A DNA stretch of 12,308 bases from Baffinella frigidus. Lineage: Eukaryota; Cryptophyceae; Cryptomonadales; Baffinellaceae. Positions 12,101 through 12,308 of this stretch are shown here, in pieces. The translations under genes were made by a program, and so were the position numbers. The number at the start of each line of letters is the position of its first letter. Position 1 is the stretch's first letter. Under the pieces are notes generated by a model that was given only the letters and a program-made list of their open reading frames with translations, was not told the DNA's origin and did not search any database. The stretch covers positions 193,090 through 205,397 of the forward strand of contig MU646911.1 in assembly GCA_026770585.1 (NCBI GenBank), written 5' to 3'.

Positions 12101-12145
12101 CAAGGCCACAGAGAGCACTGCCCCGAATATCACCCCCGCCACAAC
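55..12145 (-). CDS. Partial SLC1/DAACS-family Na+-coupled dicarboxylate/amino-acid transporter gene, 12 exons
   Basis: Seen: join of 12145-12065, 10861-10787, 9750-9694, 8570-8522, 7316-7171, 6341-6291, 5225-5118, 4615-4524, 3060-2934, 1711-1614, 509-455 and 145-55, all on the minus strand, gives 1030 nt and one open frame of about 343 residues. Donors are GT except the last two (GC); all acceptors are AG, and phases agree at every junction. Exons carry SLC1 signatures in order: FPGxxFLxMLKMxVLP (TM2), CTTVIAVVLG (TM3), FPPNIVEA (TM4), FSIMFGAAL (TM4c), PVGIACLIAG (TM5), VTRKNPYTF (TM6), TDSSSATLP (HP1), LPLGATVNMNGTALYE (TM7). Family knowledge: these are homotrimeric plasma-membrane symporters that move acidic or neutral amino acids or dicarboxylates with Na+. 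The motifs are closer to the eukaryotic EAAT/ASCT type than to bacterial GltP. The N-terminus and HP2-TM8-C-terminus are outside the window. Substrate cannot be told because TM8 is missing. Exon limits are inferred from homology and phase, without transcript evidence. Confidence 0.9.
146..454 (-). repeat. 309-bp GC-AG intron made largely of TTTGGGG-like repeats
   Basis: The whole intron between exons k and l is TTTGGGG/TGTGGGG/TTTTGGG variants on the plus strand (C-rich in the transcript). They begin within about ten bases of both exons. A T-rich stretch lies at 169-212. Donor GAG/GCACAC, acceptor AAAGCAG. The repeat sequence doubles as a pyrimidine-rich tract. Confidence 0.8.
455..509 (-). 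CDS. SLC1 exon k: TM7 with NMNGT motif
   Basis: 55 bp: one base plus 18 codons, acceptor TACGACAG/G, donor GAG/GCACAC (a GC donor). It reads RFVLPLGATVNMNGTALYE with the first Arg split across the junction. It is the most conserved stretch of the family, normally NMDGTALYEA. The Asp, a sodium ligand in solved structures, is Asn here and also in the duplicate at 623-671. The downstream intron is only 309 bp and begins and ends in telomere-like repeats. Confidence 0.9.
522..622 (+). repeat. Tandem repeat with TATGCTATCTTAAGGGTGA
   Basis: TTTTATGCTATCTTAAGGGT (or TTGAGGG) occurs three times, twice preceded by GCAATTTAAA(C/T)CGCC. The last unit runs straight into the exon k copy at 623. Related AAGATAGCAT segments recur at about 8367 and 11690-11735. 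Confidence 0.7.
623..671 (-). pseudogene. Copy of SLC1 exon k missing its last codons
   Basis: Acceptor CCGGCAG/G, then FELPLGATVNMNGTAL. It ends at a repeat unit (CTTAAGATAGC) in place of TACGAG and the GC donor. Val to Glu alters the conserved LPLG context. Same NMNGT as exon k. Confidence 0.8.
680..997. other. Intronic sequence, no gene recognised
   Basis: Starts with GTTTATGG-type degenerate repeats (680-735) and then unique sequence. It has a short hairpin at about 831-855 and a G-rich GTGTGTGTGGGGGGGG stretch at 933-951. No exon-like homology to the transporter was seen. Confidence 0.5.
998..1049 (+). repeat. (TG)n microsatellite
   Basis: About 50 bp of TG with a few CG and TA interruptions. 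Open frames of His-Thr or Cys-Val repeats through it are products of the dinucleotide, not genes. Confidence 0.95.
1090..1390 (-). repeat. C-rich telomere-like stretches (plus strand CCCTAACC type)
   Basis: 1115-1172 and 1342-1386 consist of CCCCAAACC, CCCTAACC and similar. Here the G-rich strand is the transcribed sense strand, opposite to almost all other arrays in the window. The 119-bp TTAAG element sits between them. The second stretch directly follows the donor of the exon j copy. Confidence 0.75.
1223..1341. mobile_element. 119-bp element with 16-bp perfect inverted ends
   Basis: TATCCCTTAAGTGGCC at 1223-1238 and its exact complement at 1326-1341. CCTTAAGTGGCC is repeated at 1241-1252. 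The interior has GCCCTACCGTAGGGC and twice CCTAGGACC. It is directly followed by C-rich telomere-like repeats. Possible small MITE in the exon j-k intron. Confidence 0.6.
1409..1484 (-). pseudogene. 5'-truncated copy of SLC1 exon j (HP1)
   Basis: Reads DSSSATLPVTILVC, then KKMGVSKAVT(R), with donor ACCAG/GTGCGCGGGAT identical to that of exon j. The ALATAFGT start and acceptor are missing. Glu is Lys in one position. The Asp before SSS is shared with exon j, so that residue predates the duplication. Confidence 0.8.
1500..1562 (+). repeat. Three-unit 21/22-bp tandem repeat
   Basis: AACAGCCTTCTATGTGACCA-type units start at 1500, 1522 and about 1543. They are followed by GCCGGTCACGTCCGCG (1559-1574), which also occurs at 1183-1198. 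Located between exon j and its truncated copy. Confidence 0.8.
1614..1711 (-). CDS. SLC1 exon j: HP1 serine-rich re-entrant hairpin
   Basis: 98 bp: 32 codons plus AG, acceptor AAATCCAG/GCG, donor ACCAG/GTGCGC. It reads ALATAFGTDSSSATLPVT, then ILVCEKMGVSKAVT(R). HP1 forms the cytoplasmic gate and part of the substrate site in SLC1 proteins. The usual eukaryotic motif is TSSSSATLP; here Asp replaces the first Ser, the position held by Arg276 in archaeal GltPh. A TTTGGGG array abuts the acceptor. A 5'-truncated copy lies at 1409-1484. Confidence 0.9.
1717..1856 (+). repeat. TTTGGGG/TGTGGGG array at exon j acceptor
   Basis: About 20 units of TTTGGGG with TGTGGGG and TGTAGGG variants begin 6 bases upstream of exon j in the transcript, where they read CCCCAAA and form the pyrimidine-rich tract. 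Confidence 0.9.
1857..2122. other. Unique intronic sequence
   Basis: Between the exon j array and the 223-bp foldback. No homology to the transporter or to other repeats in the window was recognised. Open frames here are short and unconvincing. Confidence 0.5.
2123..2345. mobile_element. 223-bp long foldback (near-perfect 105-bp arms)
   Basis: Arms 2123-2227 and 2241-2345 are reverse complements with only a few mismatches, and the loop is 13 nt. The arms contain GTCCGTTTTGGAC and the repeated CCGGTTTTCCGGTTTT. No open frame. It lies in the intron between exons i and j. A transcript would form a long hairpin. It could be a MITE or a recent inverted duplication. Confidence 0.85.
2484..2683 (+). 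repeat. Direct repeat pair of about 52 bp
   Basis: A segment with TTCCACACTT, AGGATGGAT and CCGGATTGATGTTCCAATCT occurs at 2484-2536 and again at 2630-2683 with a few changes. The second copy lies next to the exon i 3'-half copy. No function seen. Confidence 0.7.
2538..2570. repeat. Solo end of the 4831-4969 foldback family
   Basis: CCCGCCAGGCATTTGATTTA matches the complement of the right end of 4831-4969 in part. It is itself a small imperfect palindrome (CCAGG...CCTGG). It sits between two direct repeats (2484-2536 and 2630-2683). Confidence 0.5.
2705..2779 (-). pseudogene. Copy of the 3' half of SLC1 exon i
   Basis: Reads FMILPAIYWGVTRKSPYTF, then ARGVSQ with donor TCTCAG/GTCCCT, almost identical to the second half of exon i (Asn to Ser once). 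The first half of the exon and the acceptor are replaced by unrelated sequence. It lies 3' of exon i in the transcript. Confidence 0.8.
2934..3060 (-). CDS. SLC1 exon i: TM6 and approach to HP1
   Basis: 127 bp: one base plus 42 codons, acceptor TTCCTTAG/G, donor TCTCAG/GTCCCA. It opens SLLLYVFAVILGCTIHGF and continues MILPAIYWGVTRKNPYTF, ending ARGVSQ. This corresponds to TM6 'xxIHxxxxLPxIYFxVTRKNPxxF' before the re-entrant hairpin. Three tandem copies of its first half precede it, and one copy of its second half follows. Only this copy joins both halves. Confidence 0.9.
3011..3688 (-). repeat. Four-unit tandem repeat built on the exon i 5' boundary
   Basis: Units start at about 3011, 3159, 3365 and 3509 and are about 145-205 bp long. 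Each contains the exon i start, its acceptor, a GGGTTCAGGGG stretch, an A-rich stretch with AAAGCTGC, and GTGTGTCATGTATAATTCGTTAA. Unit 2 carries an extra insertion of about 60 bp. The fourth unit ends at a near-palindrome CCGTGTACACTGTACACGG (about 3670-3688). Confidence 0.8.
3162..3564 (-). pseudogene. Three tandem copies of the 5' half of SLC1 exon i
   Basis: 3162-3210, 3367-3414 and 3512-3564 each begin with an acceptor (CGGCAG/G, CCTCAG/G, CCTTAG/G) and read SLLLYVFAVILG followed by Cys or Ser and Thr. Each then diverges where exon i continues into IHGFMILP. They belong to the tandem repeat described at 3011-3688. None has a matching donor, so they are likely pseudo-exons. Confidence 0.8.
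3759..3897 (+). mobile_element. 139-bp terminal-inverted-repeat element, copy 1
   Basis: Begins CCACTTAGCAGCGGCC and ends GGTGGCTGCCAAGTGG, forming imperfect 12-15 bp inverted ends. An internal 10-bp stem (3783-3792 with 3797-3806) lies near the left end. There is no coding capacity. It resembles a MITE-like non-autonomous element. It is the inverted counterpart of 3957-4095, 59 bp away, so the pair forms a large foldback. Confidence 0.75.
3932..4119 (-). pseudogene. Copy of SLC1 exon h split by a 139-bp element
   Basis: 4096-4119 reads SPVGIACL and 3932-3956 reads IAGQIVAT on the minus strand. Together they equal the centre of exon h (APVGIACL-IAGQIAAT). Between them lies exactly the 139-bp terminal-inverted-repeat element 3957-4095. 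The exon h sequence gives the empty site: CGCGAT/AAGGCACG, with no bases gained or lost. No splice sites are preserved. Confidence 0.75.
3957..4095 (-). mobile_element. 139-bp terminal-inverted-repeat element, copy 2, inserted in an exon h copy
   Basis: Perfect 12-bp ends CCACTTAGCAGC / GCTGCTAAGTGG. Opposite orientation to copies 1 and 3. Its internal stem is TTTCGCCT / AGGCGAAA (4048-4055 with 4064-4071). It interrupts an exon h duplicate, which supplies the empty site and shows insertion without target-site duplication. Confidence 0.8.
4120..4523. other. Unique intronic sequence after exon h
   Basis: Runs from the exon h donor into the split exon h copy. One segment, GGTTCGAGCCC on the minus strand (4314-4304), resembles a polymerase III box B, but no tRNA fold was found. 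The rest holds no recognised feature. Confidence 0.45.
4524..4615 (-). CDS. SLC1 exon h: TM5
   Basis: 92 bp: 30 codons plus AC, acceptor GAATCAG/GTG, donor CTCAC/GTACCG. The peptide runs VLAILWIAPVGIACLIAG, then QIAATPNFARVL. It matches TM5 'xxxMWYSPxGIACLIxGKI'. The donor was chosen because AC plus the first G of exon i makes Thr and restores the TM6 frame. Reading through the donor gives non-homologous sequence. A TTTGGGG/TTTAGGG array abuts the acceptor. Confidence 0.85.
4621..4762 (+). repeat. TTTGGGG to TTTAGGG array at exon h acceptor
   Basis: Begins with TTTGGGG units beside the acceptor and turns into TTTAGGG (Arabidopsis-type telomere repeat) with a few variants. A stub of exon h lies at its far end (4774-4786). 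Confidence 0.9.
4774..4786 (-). pseudogene. 5' stub of SLC1 exon h
   Basis: GCGGCAG/GTGCTAGCGATCC repeats the acceptor and first codons (VLAIL) of exon h, then breaks off. It sits at the other end of the TTTAGGG array that abuts exon h, so the array appears bracketed by the same exon edge. Confidence 0.5.
4831..4969. mobile_element. 139-bp foldback with 54-bp arms in the exon g-h intron
   Basis: Arms 4831-4884 and 4916-4969 pair with scattered mismatches (TCATCC...GCGTCAG / CTGACGCC...GGATGA). Its sequence is unrelated to the CCACTTAGC elements even though the length is the same. The end AATCAAATGCCTGGCGGGAT-like segment recurs inverted at 2538-2570. Confidence 0.7.
5118..5225 (-). CDS. SLC1 exon g: TM4c and start of TM5
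   Basis: 36 codons, phase 0, acceptor CTGACAG/GTG, donor CGCATG/GTCCGG. It reads VLTFSIMFGAALAQAGEEG, then RPVVVGITAFNAVIMRM. This matches 'VFSIxFGxALxxxGExGKPLxxFFxALNExIMKxV'. It is the complete copy among three related sequences. The other two (5394-5493 and 5616-5700) lack the IMRM end and its donor, so this one is taken as the functional exon. Confidence 0.88.
5242..5380 (+). mobile_element. 139-bp terminal-inverted-repeat element, copy 3
   Basis: Begins CCAGTTAGCAGCGGCC and ends GGTGGCTGCGAAGTGG. The interior shares ATCGTTTAGATGGACTGTAT with copy 1 (and its complement with copy 2). The internal stem is TTTCCCC / GGGGAAA (5265-5271 with 5283-5289) around a palindromic CGGATATCCG. It lies in the intron upstream of exon g, about 16 bp from its acceptor. 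Confidence 0.75.
5394..5493 (-). pseudogene. Copy of SLC1 exon g lacking its end and donor
   Basis: Acceptor CCGCCAG/GTG followed by the same peptide start as exon g (VLTFSIMFGAALAQAGEEG), then VVVGNTAFNAGIM. The final RM and the GT donor are lost at the breakpoint. It lies 5' of exon g in the transcript, just beyond a 139-bp inverted-repeat element. Confidence 0.8.
5576..5613. repeat. Short foldback at the breakpoint of an exon g copy
   Basis: TGTTTGTTCGCTCGA-type left arm pairs with TCGAGCAAACAAACA on the right. An extra copy of the left arm (GTGTTTGTCGCTCGAC) lies at about 5560-5575. It lies exactly where homology of 5616-5700 to exon g stops. Confidence 0.6.
5616..5700 (-). pseudogene. 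Second truncated copy of SLC1 exon g
   Basis: Acceptor CCCACCAG/GTG, then VLTFSITFGAALAQAGEEG and RPVVVGITA. Homology ends at about 5616, where a GTGTTTGT/TCGAGCAAAC hairpin begins. A TTTGGGG array abuts the acceptor. Silent third-position differences from exon g suggest an older duplication than that at 5394-5493. Confidence 0.8.
5703..5990 (+). repeat. TTTGGGG, TTTATGG and CCCTAAA arrays
   Basis: 5703-5822 is TTTGGGG type, 5868-5940 is TTTATGG type, and 5961-5990 is CCCTAAACC on the plus strand. The first array abuts the acceptor of an exon g copy. The final part is inverted with respect to the first. Confidence 0.85.
6006..6290 (+). repeat. Interspersed direct repeats abutting exon f donor
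   Basis: TTTCCTGGTGCAAAACGGGG plus GTAGGGGC occurs at 6036-6064, 6070-6098 and 6258-6285. GGCTCCAACG...ACGGCTCCAACGTG occurs at 6006-6032 and 6223-6252. The last copy directly follows the donor of exon f in the transcript. A (TCC)8 run lies between at 6158-6181. Confidence 0.75.
6291..6341 (-). CDS. SLC1 exon f: TM4a/b
   Basis: 17 codons, phase 0 both ends, acceptor TTCCGGCAG/GTG, donor GGG/GTCCCG. It reads VFPPNIVEACVDMNILG, close to the eukaryotic SLC1 signature 'xFPxNIVEAxxxxxxLG'. It completes LLGVLLK-VFPPNIVEA with exon e and MNILG-VLTFSI with exon g. The sequence just upstream of its acceptor is a 23-bp tandem repeat that re-creates the same acceptor several times. Confidence 0.88.
6342..6479 (-). 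repeat. Six-unit 23-bp tandem repeat upstream of exon f acceptor
   Basis: Six units of CTGCCGGAAATAGATCCTTC-type sequence (plus strand), in exact 23-bp register. On the gene's strand every unit except the variant ones ends in TTTCCGGCAG, the same acceptor that is used at exon f. The first unit touches the exon. Internal units differ at one to four positions. Confidence 0.85.
6806..7044 (-). pseudogene. 3' and middle fragment copies of SLC1 exon e
   Basis: 6966-7044 reads ASEQDAEPRDTLDHGVLD, then TLLGVLLK, with donor AAAG/GTGCCT, equivalent to the second half of exon e. 6806-6838 reads QPGVVGALPR, the middle of exon e. 6868-6892 resembles the last codons of exon e plus donor (TTCGAAG/GTGTG). 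The G-run-containing flank at 7141-7164 recurs at 6896-6918. The set shows repeated partial duplication of one exon-intron boundary. Confidence 0.7.
6905..7120 (+). repeat. Purine-rich GA/GAGAGA and GACAGT simple repeats
   Basis: GGGGGGAAGAGGGAGAGG at 6911-6930 and GA repeats at 7062-7092 are followed by GACAGTGACAGTGACAG. They surround the second-half copy of exon e. In the transcript they are CT-rich. Confidence 0.8.
7171..7316 (-). CDS. SLC1 exon e: end of TM3, extracellular loop, start of TM4
   Basis: 146 bp: two bases plus 48 codons, acceptor CTAACCCAG/GG, donor TTGAAG/GTTGGT. It opens with LVLVNVIQPGVVGALPR, the family's 'GxxLVxxIxPG' end of TM3. A hydrophilic stretch rich in Ser, Asp and Glu follows (SSSSASDQDAEPRETPD), then VLDTLLGVLLK, equivalent to 'DTFLDLIRN' before TM4. 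The loop is variable in length in the family. The acceptor is embedded in a CCCTAACCC array. At least four partial copies surround this exon. Confidence 0.85.
7320..7412 (+). repeat. Degenerate GGGTTAGGG / GATTTAG repeats at exon e acceptor
   Basis: GGGTTAGGGGTTAGGGTTCAGG followed by twice GGATTTAGATT and CCGAACCCCTGGTTCAGGGG (a hairpin). The repeats supply CCCTAACCC directly upstream of the exon e acceptor. Confidence 0.75.
7619..7654 (-). pseudogene. 5' fragment copy of SLC1 exon e
   Basis: Acceptor ACCCCAG/GG followed by codons for PVLVNVIQPGV. It is nearly identical to the start of exon e but breaks off after GGAGTAG. As at exon e, a TAGGG-type array abuts the acceptor. Confidence 0.75.
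7655..7800 (+). repeat. TTTAGGG/TTTCGG array at an exon e pseudo-acceptor
   Basis: GGTAGGGTCTAGGGTGTAGGG, then GTTTTCGGTTTTCGG and TTTAGGG/TTCAGGG units. It starts directly at the acceptor of the exon e 5' fragment. Confidence 0.85.
7801..8460. other. Mostly unique intronic sequence (exon d-e intron)
   Basis: Contains an inverted TTTACTACACA motif (7939-7957) and AGTCAATTCCCAA twice (8257-8296) with an inverted relative at about 8164. Also present are GCTATTTTAG/GTAAGATAGC segments (8344-8377). No transporter homology or other gene recognised. Confidence 0.45.
8522..8570 (-). CDS. SLC1 exon d: TM3
   Basis: 49 bp: 16 codons plus one base, acceptor GGTGGCAG/GTC, donor CTCG/GTCTCT. The peptide VTFMYFFCTTVIAVVLG matches TM3 'YYFxTTxIAVVLG'. 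The paired Thr residues stand where archaeal GltPh has Thr92-Ser93, part of a sodium site. The single trailing G combines with GG of exon e to make Gly, giving VVLG-LVLVNVIQPG. No second copy of this exon was seen in the window. Confidence 0.88.
8658..8811. mobile_element. 154-bp foldback in the exon c-d intron
   Basis: Arms of about 70 bp (8658-8727 and 8742-8811) pair with a few mismatches and one single-base indel. They carry AAAGCACCTTCC, AAAGCGTTTTTAAGTCAATT and its complement. The loop is about 14 nt and AT-rich. The AAGTCAATTCCC motif in the arms also occurs twice at 8257-8296 outside the element. Confidence 0.8.
8812..9096. other. Unique intronic sequence
   Basis: Between the 154-bp foldback and the TTTACTACACA repeats. 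Has GGCGCGCGCC-type and TTGATTGATCAATCAA small palindromes (8890-8906). No gene recognised. Confidence 0.45.
9097..9158. repeat. Small foldback with TTTACTACACA end
   Basis: GAAATTTACTACACA (9097-9111) is roughly complementary to GTGTGGTAATTTTT (9144-9157). The same end motif recurs at 2584-2608, 7939-7957 (inverted) and 9377-9449. Confidence 0.45.
9376..9449. repeat. 74-bp foldback with perfect 20-bp arms
   Basis: TGGCAACGAAAATTACTACA at 9376-9395 and its exact complement at 9430-9449 flank an AT-rich loop. Member of the TTTACTACACA motif set dispersed in this window. Confidence 0.7.
9490..9604 (-). pseudogene. Two degraded copies of SLC1 exon c
   Basis: At 9490-9530 the sequence reads LNEDGAVSGRLAK with the same donor AAG/GTAGAT as exon c, but the first six codons and the acceptor are missing. 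A second fragment at about 9583-9604 keeps only the last bases and an altered donor (CCAG/GGTAGATC). Both lie on the same strand downstream of exon c. Confidence 0.7.
9694..9750 (-). CDS. SLC1 exon c: end of TM2 and TM2-TM3 link
   Basis: 19 codons, phase 0 at both ends, acceptor TTCGCAG/ATC, donor AAG/GTAGAT. It reads IAGIVSLNEAGADSGRLAK, equivalent to the 'ISGxxSLDAxxxGRLGR' cytoplasmic link of SLC1 transporters. It is the only exon here whose first base after AG is not G. Two degraded copies lie downstream at about 9.5 and 9.6 kb. Confidence 0.85.
9926..10163. mobile_element. 238-bp element with perfect 26-bp terminal inverted repeats
   Basis: Ends ATTGTAGATTTCGGGTCCGC... (9926-9951) and its exact complement (10138-10163). 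A second inner pair, GTCGGGGGATC and GATCCCCCGAC, continues the symmetry. AGCGAC occurs next to both ends (9917-9922, 10164-10169), and related flanks GACGAAACTCAAGC and GACGAACTTCAGGC follow. These suggest a target duplication or a duplicated host site. No coding capacity. MITE-like. Confidence 0.75.
10322..10375 (-). pseudogene. Shortened copy of SLC1 exon b (TM2)
   Basis: Reads SFLIMLKLMVLPRVGGSM between a usable acceptor (TTGACAG/TCG) and donor (ATG/GTGGAT). It is 18 codons in phase 0, so it could replace exon b without a frameshift. It lacks the FPGK start and has Arg-Val in place of Leu-Ile in the helix. The donor is followed by a short GGGTTTC-type stretch, as at exon b itself. Pseudo-exon or rarely used alternative exon. 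Confidence 0.7.
10380..10641. other. Unique intronic sequence with two small palindromes
   Basis: CCCCAGCGACTGGGG (10471-10485) and CTCGTAGCTACGAG (10496-10509) are small hairpins. There is a run of nine C's at 10444-10452. No coding signal or homology recognised. Confidence 0.45.
10642..10781 (+). repeat. GGGTTTCGGGTTTC array at exon b donor
   Basis: GTGTAGGG units, then TTTAGGG, then many GGGTTTC and GGTTTCT units run up to the exon b donor. The unit type (TTTCGGG) is distinct from the TTTGGGG arrays elsewhere. A short relative (10290-10318) follows the donor of the exon b copy. Confidence 0.9.
10787..10861 (-). CDS. SLC1 exon b: TM2
   Basis: 25 codons in phase 0, acceptor GTGCAG/GTG, donor ATG/GTGGAA. 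The peptide begins VVAFPGKAFLNMLKMMVLP and ends LIGGSM. It corresponds to the strongly conserved SLC1 segment FPGExxxRMLKMxxLPLIxSSL. It joins exon a as ...DDIIK+VVAFPG and exon c as ...GGSM+IAGIVSLNE, as the family requires. The intron that follows begins directly with a GGGTTTC-type array. A shortened second copy of the exon lies about 0.5 kb downstream. Confidence 0.92.
11080..11667 (+). other. Unexplained plus-strand open frame with one internal stop
   Basis: The frame that begins after the stop at 11077-11079 runs to the stop at 11665-11667 with only one TAA (11356-11358), about 195 codons. No start codon was identified. Codon use is AT-rich (AAA, TTT, TCT), unlike the GC-ending codons of the transporter exons. 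I recognise no family, and the 77-bp foldback lies within it. It could be a decayed insertion or chance. Confidence 0.2.
11551..11627. repeat. 77-bp foldback in the exon a-b intron
   Basis: GTCACGTTGCTGTACG (11570-11585) and its complement (11592-11607) are perfect. Pairing continues imperfectly out to GAGGATTTGT / ACAAATCTC. GGTCACGTT also occurs in other introns (7960s, 10460s). Confidence 0.65.
11838..12057 (+). repeat. TGTAGGG array at exon a donor
   Basis: About 30 units, mostly GGGTGTA with GGGTGCA and GGGTATA variants. It starts 7 bases downstream of the exon a donor in the transcript. Reading frames through it give Thr-Pro-Tyr repeats and are not genes. Confidence 0.92.
12065..12145 (-). 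CDS. SLC1 exon a: TM1
   Basis: 27 codons in phase 0, between acceptor GGTAG and donor AAG/GTCTGT. It reads VVAGVIFGAVLSVALP, a small-residue-rich hydrophobic helix, then ADGDTRDDIIK. This matches the TM1 'GVxxGxxLG' segment and the short acidic link that precedes the TM2 FPG motif in SLC1 proteins. The codons are GC-rich at the third position. Upstream (higher coordinates) lie broken tandem copies of the same exon, so the exon that encodes the N-terminus must lie beyond the window. Confidence 0.8.
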
Positions 12146-12182
12146 CTACCACGCCACCAACCTTCAGATTTGAACCAAATGG

Positions 12183-12308
12183 AAGCGGGTGTCCCCATCC
12201 GCGGGTAGGAAGCGGGTGTCCCCACCGTGGCCACAAAGAACACTGCCCCGAATATAGGGCCACAAAGAACACTGCCCCGAATATAGGGCCACAAAGAACA
12301 CTGCCCCG
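12183..12308 (-). pseudogene. Broken tandem copies of SLC1 exon a (TM1)
   Basis: Upstream of exon a on the minus strand, a unit of 29 bp (reading IFGAVFFVA) occurs three times at 12229-12256, 12257-12285 and 12286-12308, cut by the window edge. Next to it the segment that reads PADGDTR in exon a recurs at about 12185-12205 and in part at 12212-12225. None has a full exon with both splice sites. They look like slippage or micro-duplication products of exon a. Confidence 0.75.

Noticed and set aside
11761-12142. Thr-Leu-His-Pro-Thr-Pro-Tyr repeat protein
   Set aside because: Product of the TGTAGGG array. The real coding part is exon a only.

Overview
The window looks like nuclear DNA of a unicellular eukaryote, most likely an alga or other protist. 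It carries one split gene on the minus strand, with twelve very short exons (49-146 bp) separated by introns of 309-1463 bp. Coding density is about 1.03 kb in 12.1 kb. The introns are full of TTTAGGG/TTTGGGG-type (plant/algal telomere-like) minisatellites, foldback elements and exon fragments. Donor sites are mostly weak GT, and two are GC. These traits (relaxed GC donors, TTTAGGG motifs, inverted repeats in introns) recall dinoflagellates, haptophytes and similar algae. I cannot fix the lineage from sequence alone.

The gene encodes an SLC1/DAACS-family sodium-coupled dicarboxylate or acidic/neutral amino-acid transporter. It was found by reading family signatures on the minus strand from right to left. 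TM1 lies at 12.1 kb, TM2 at 10.8 kb, the TM2-TM3 link at 9.7 kb and TM3 at 8.5 kb. The long TM3-TM4 loop is at 7.2 kb, TM4a/b at 6.3 kb, TM4c at 5.2 kb, TM5 at 4.6 kb and TM6 at 3.0 kb. Hairpin HP1 is at 1.7 kb, the TM7 motif at 0.5 kb and the end of TM7 plus the start of HP2 at 0.1 kb. All eleven splice junctions keep phase and join into one open frame of about 343 codons. The N-terminus lies beyond the right edge. HP2, TM8 and the C-terminus should lie beyond the left edge, where the sequence degenerates into 45 G's.

The striking feature is what fills the introns. Nearly every exon is accompanied by one or more partial same-strand copies of itself, often with its splice site still attached. 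One copy of exon 8 is cleanly split by a 139-bp terminal-inverted-repeat element. Two more elements of exactly 139 bp lie in the window. Telomere-like arrays frequently start at the splice junctions themselves, of real exons and of pseudo-exons. Several other foldbacks (223 bp, 154 bp, 238 bp, 139 bp) lie in the introns. No convincing second gene, rRNA, tRNA or CRISPR array was found. One unexplained plus-strand open frame (11080-11667) is noted at low confidence.
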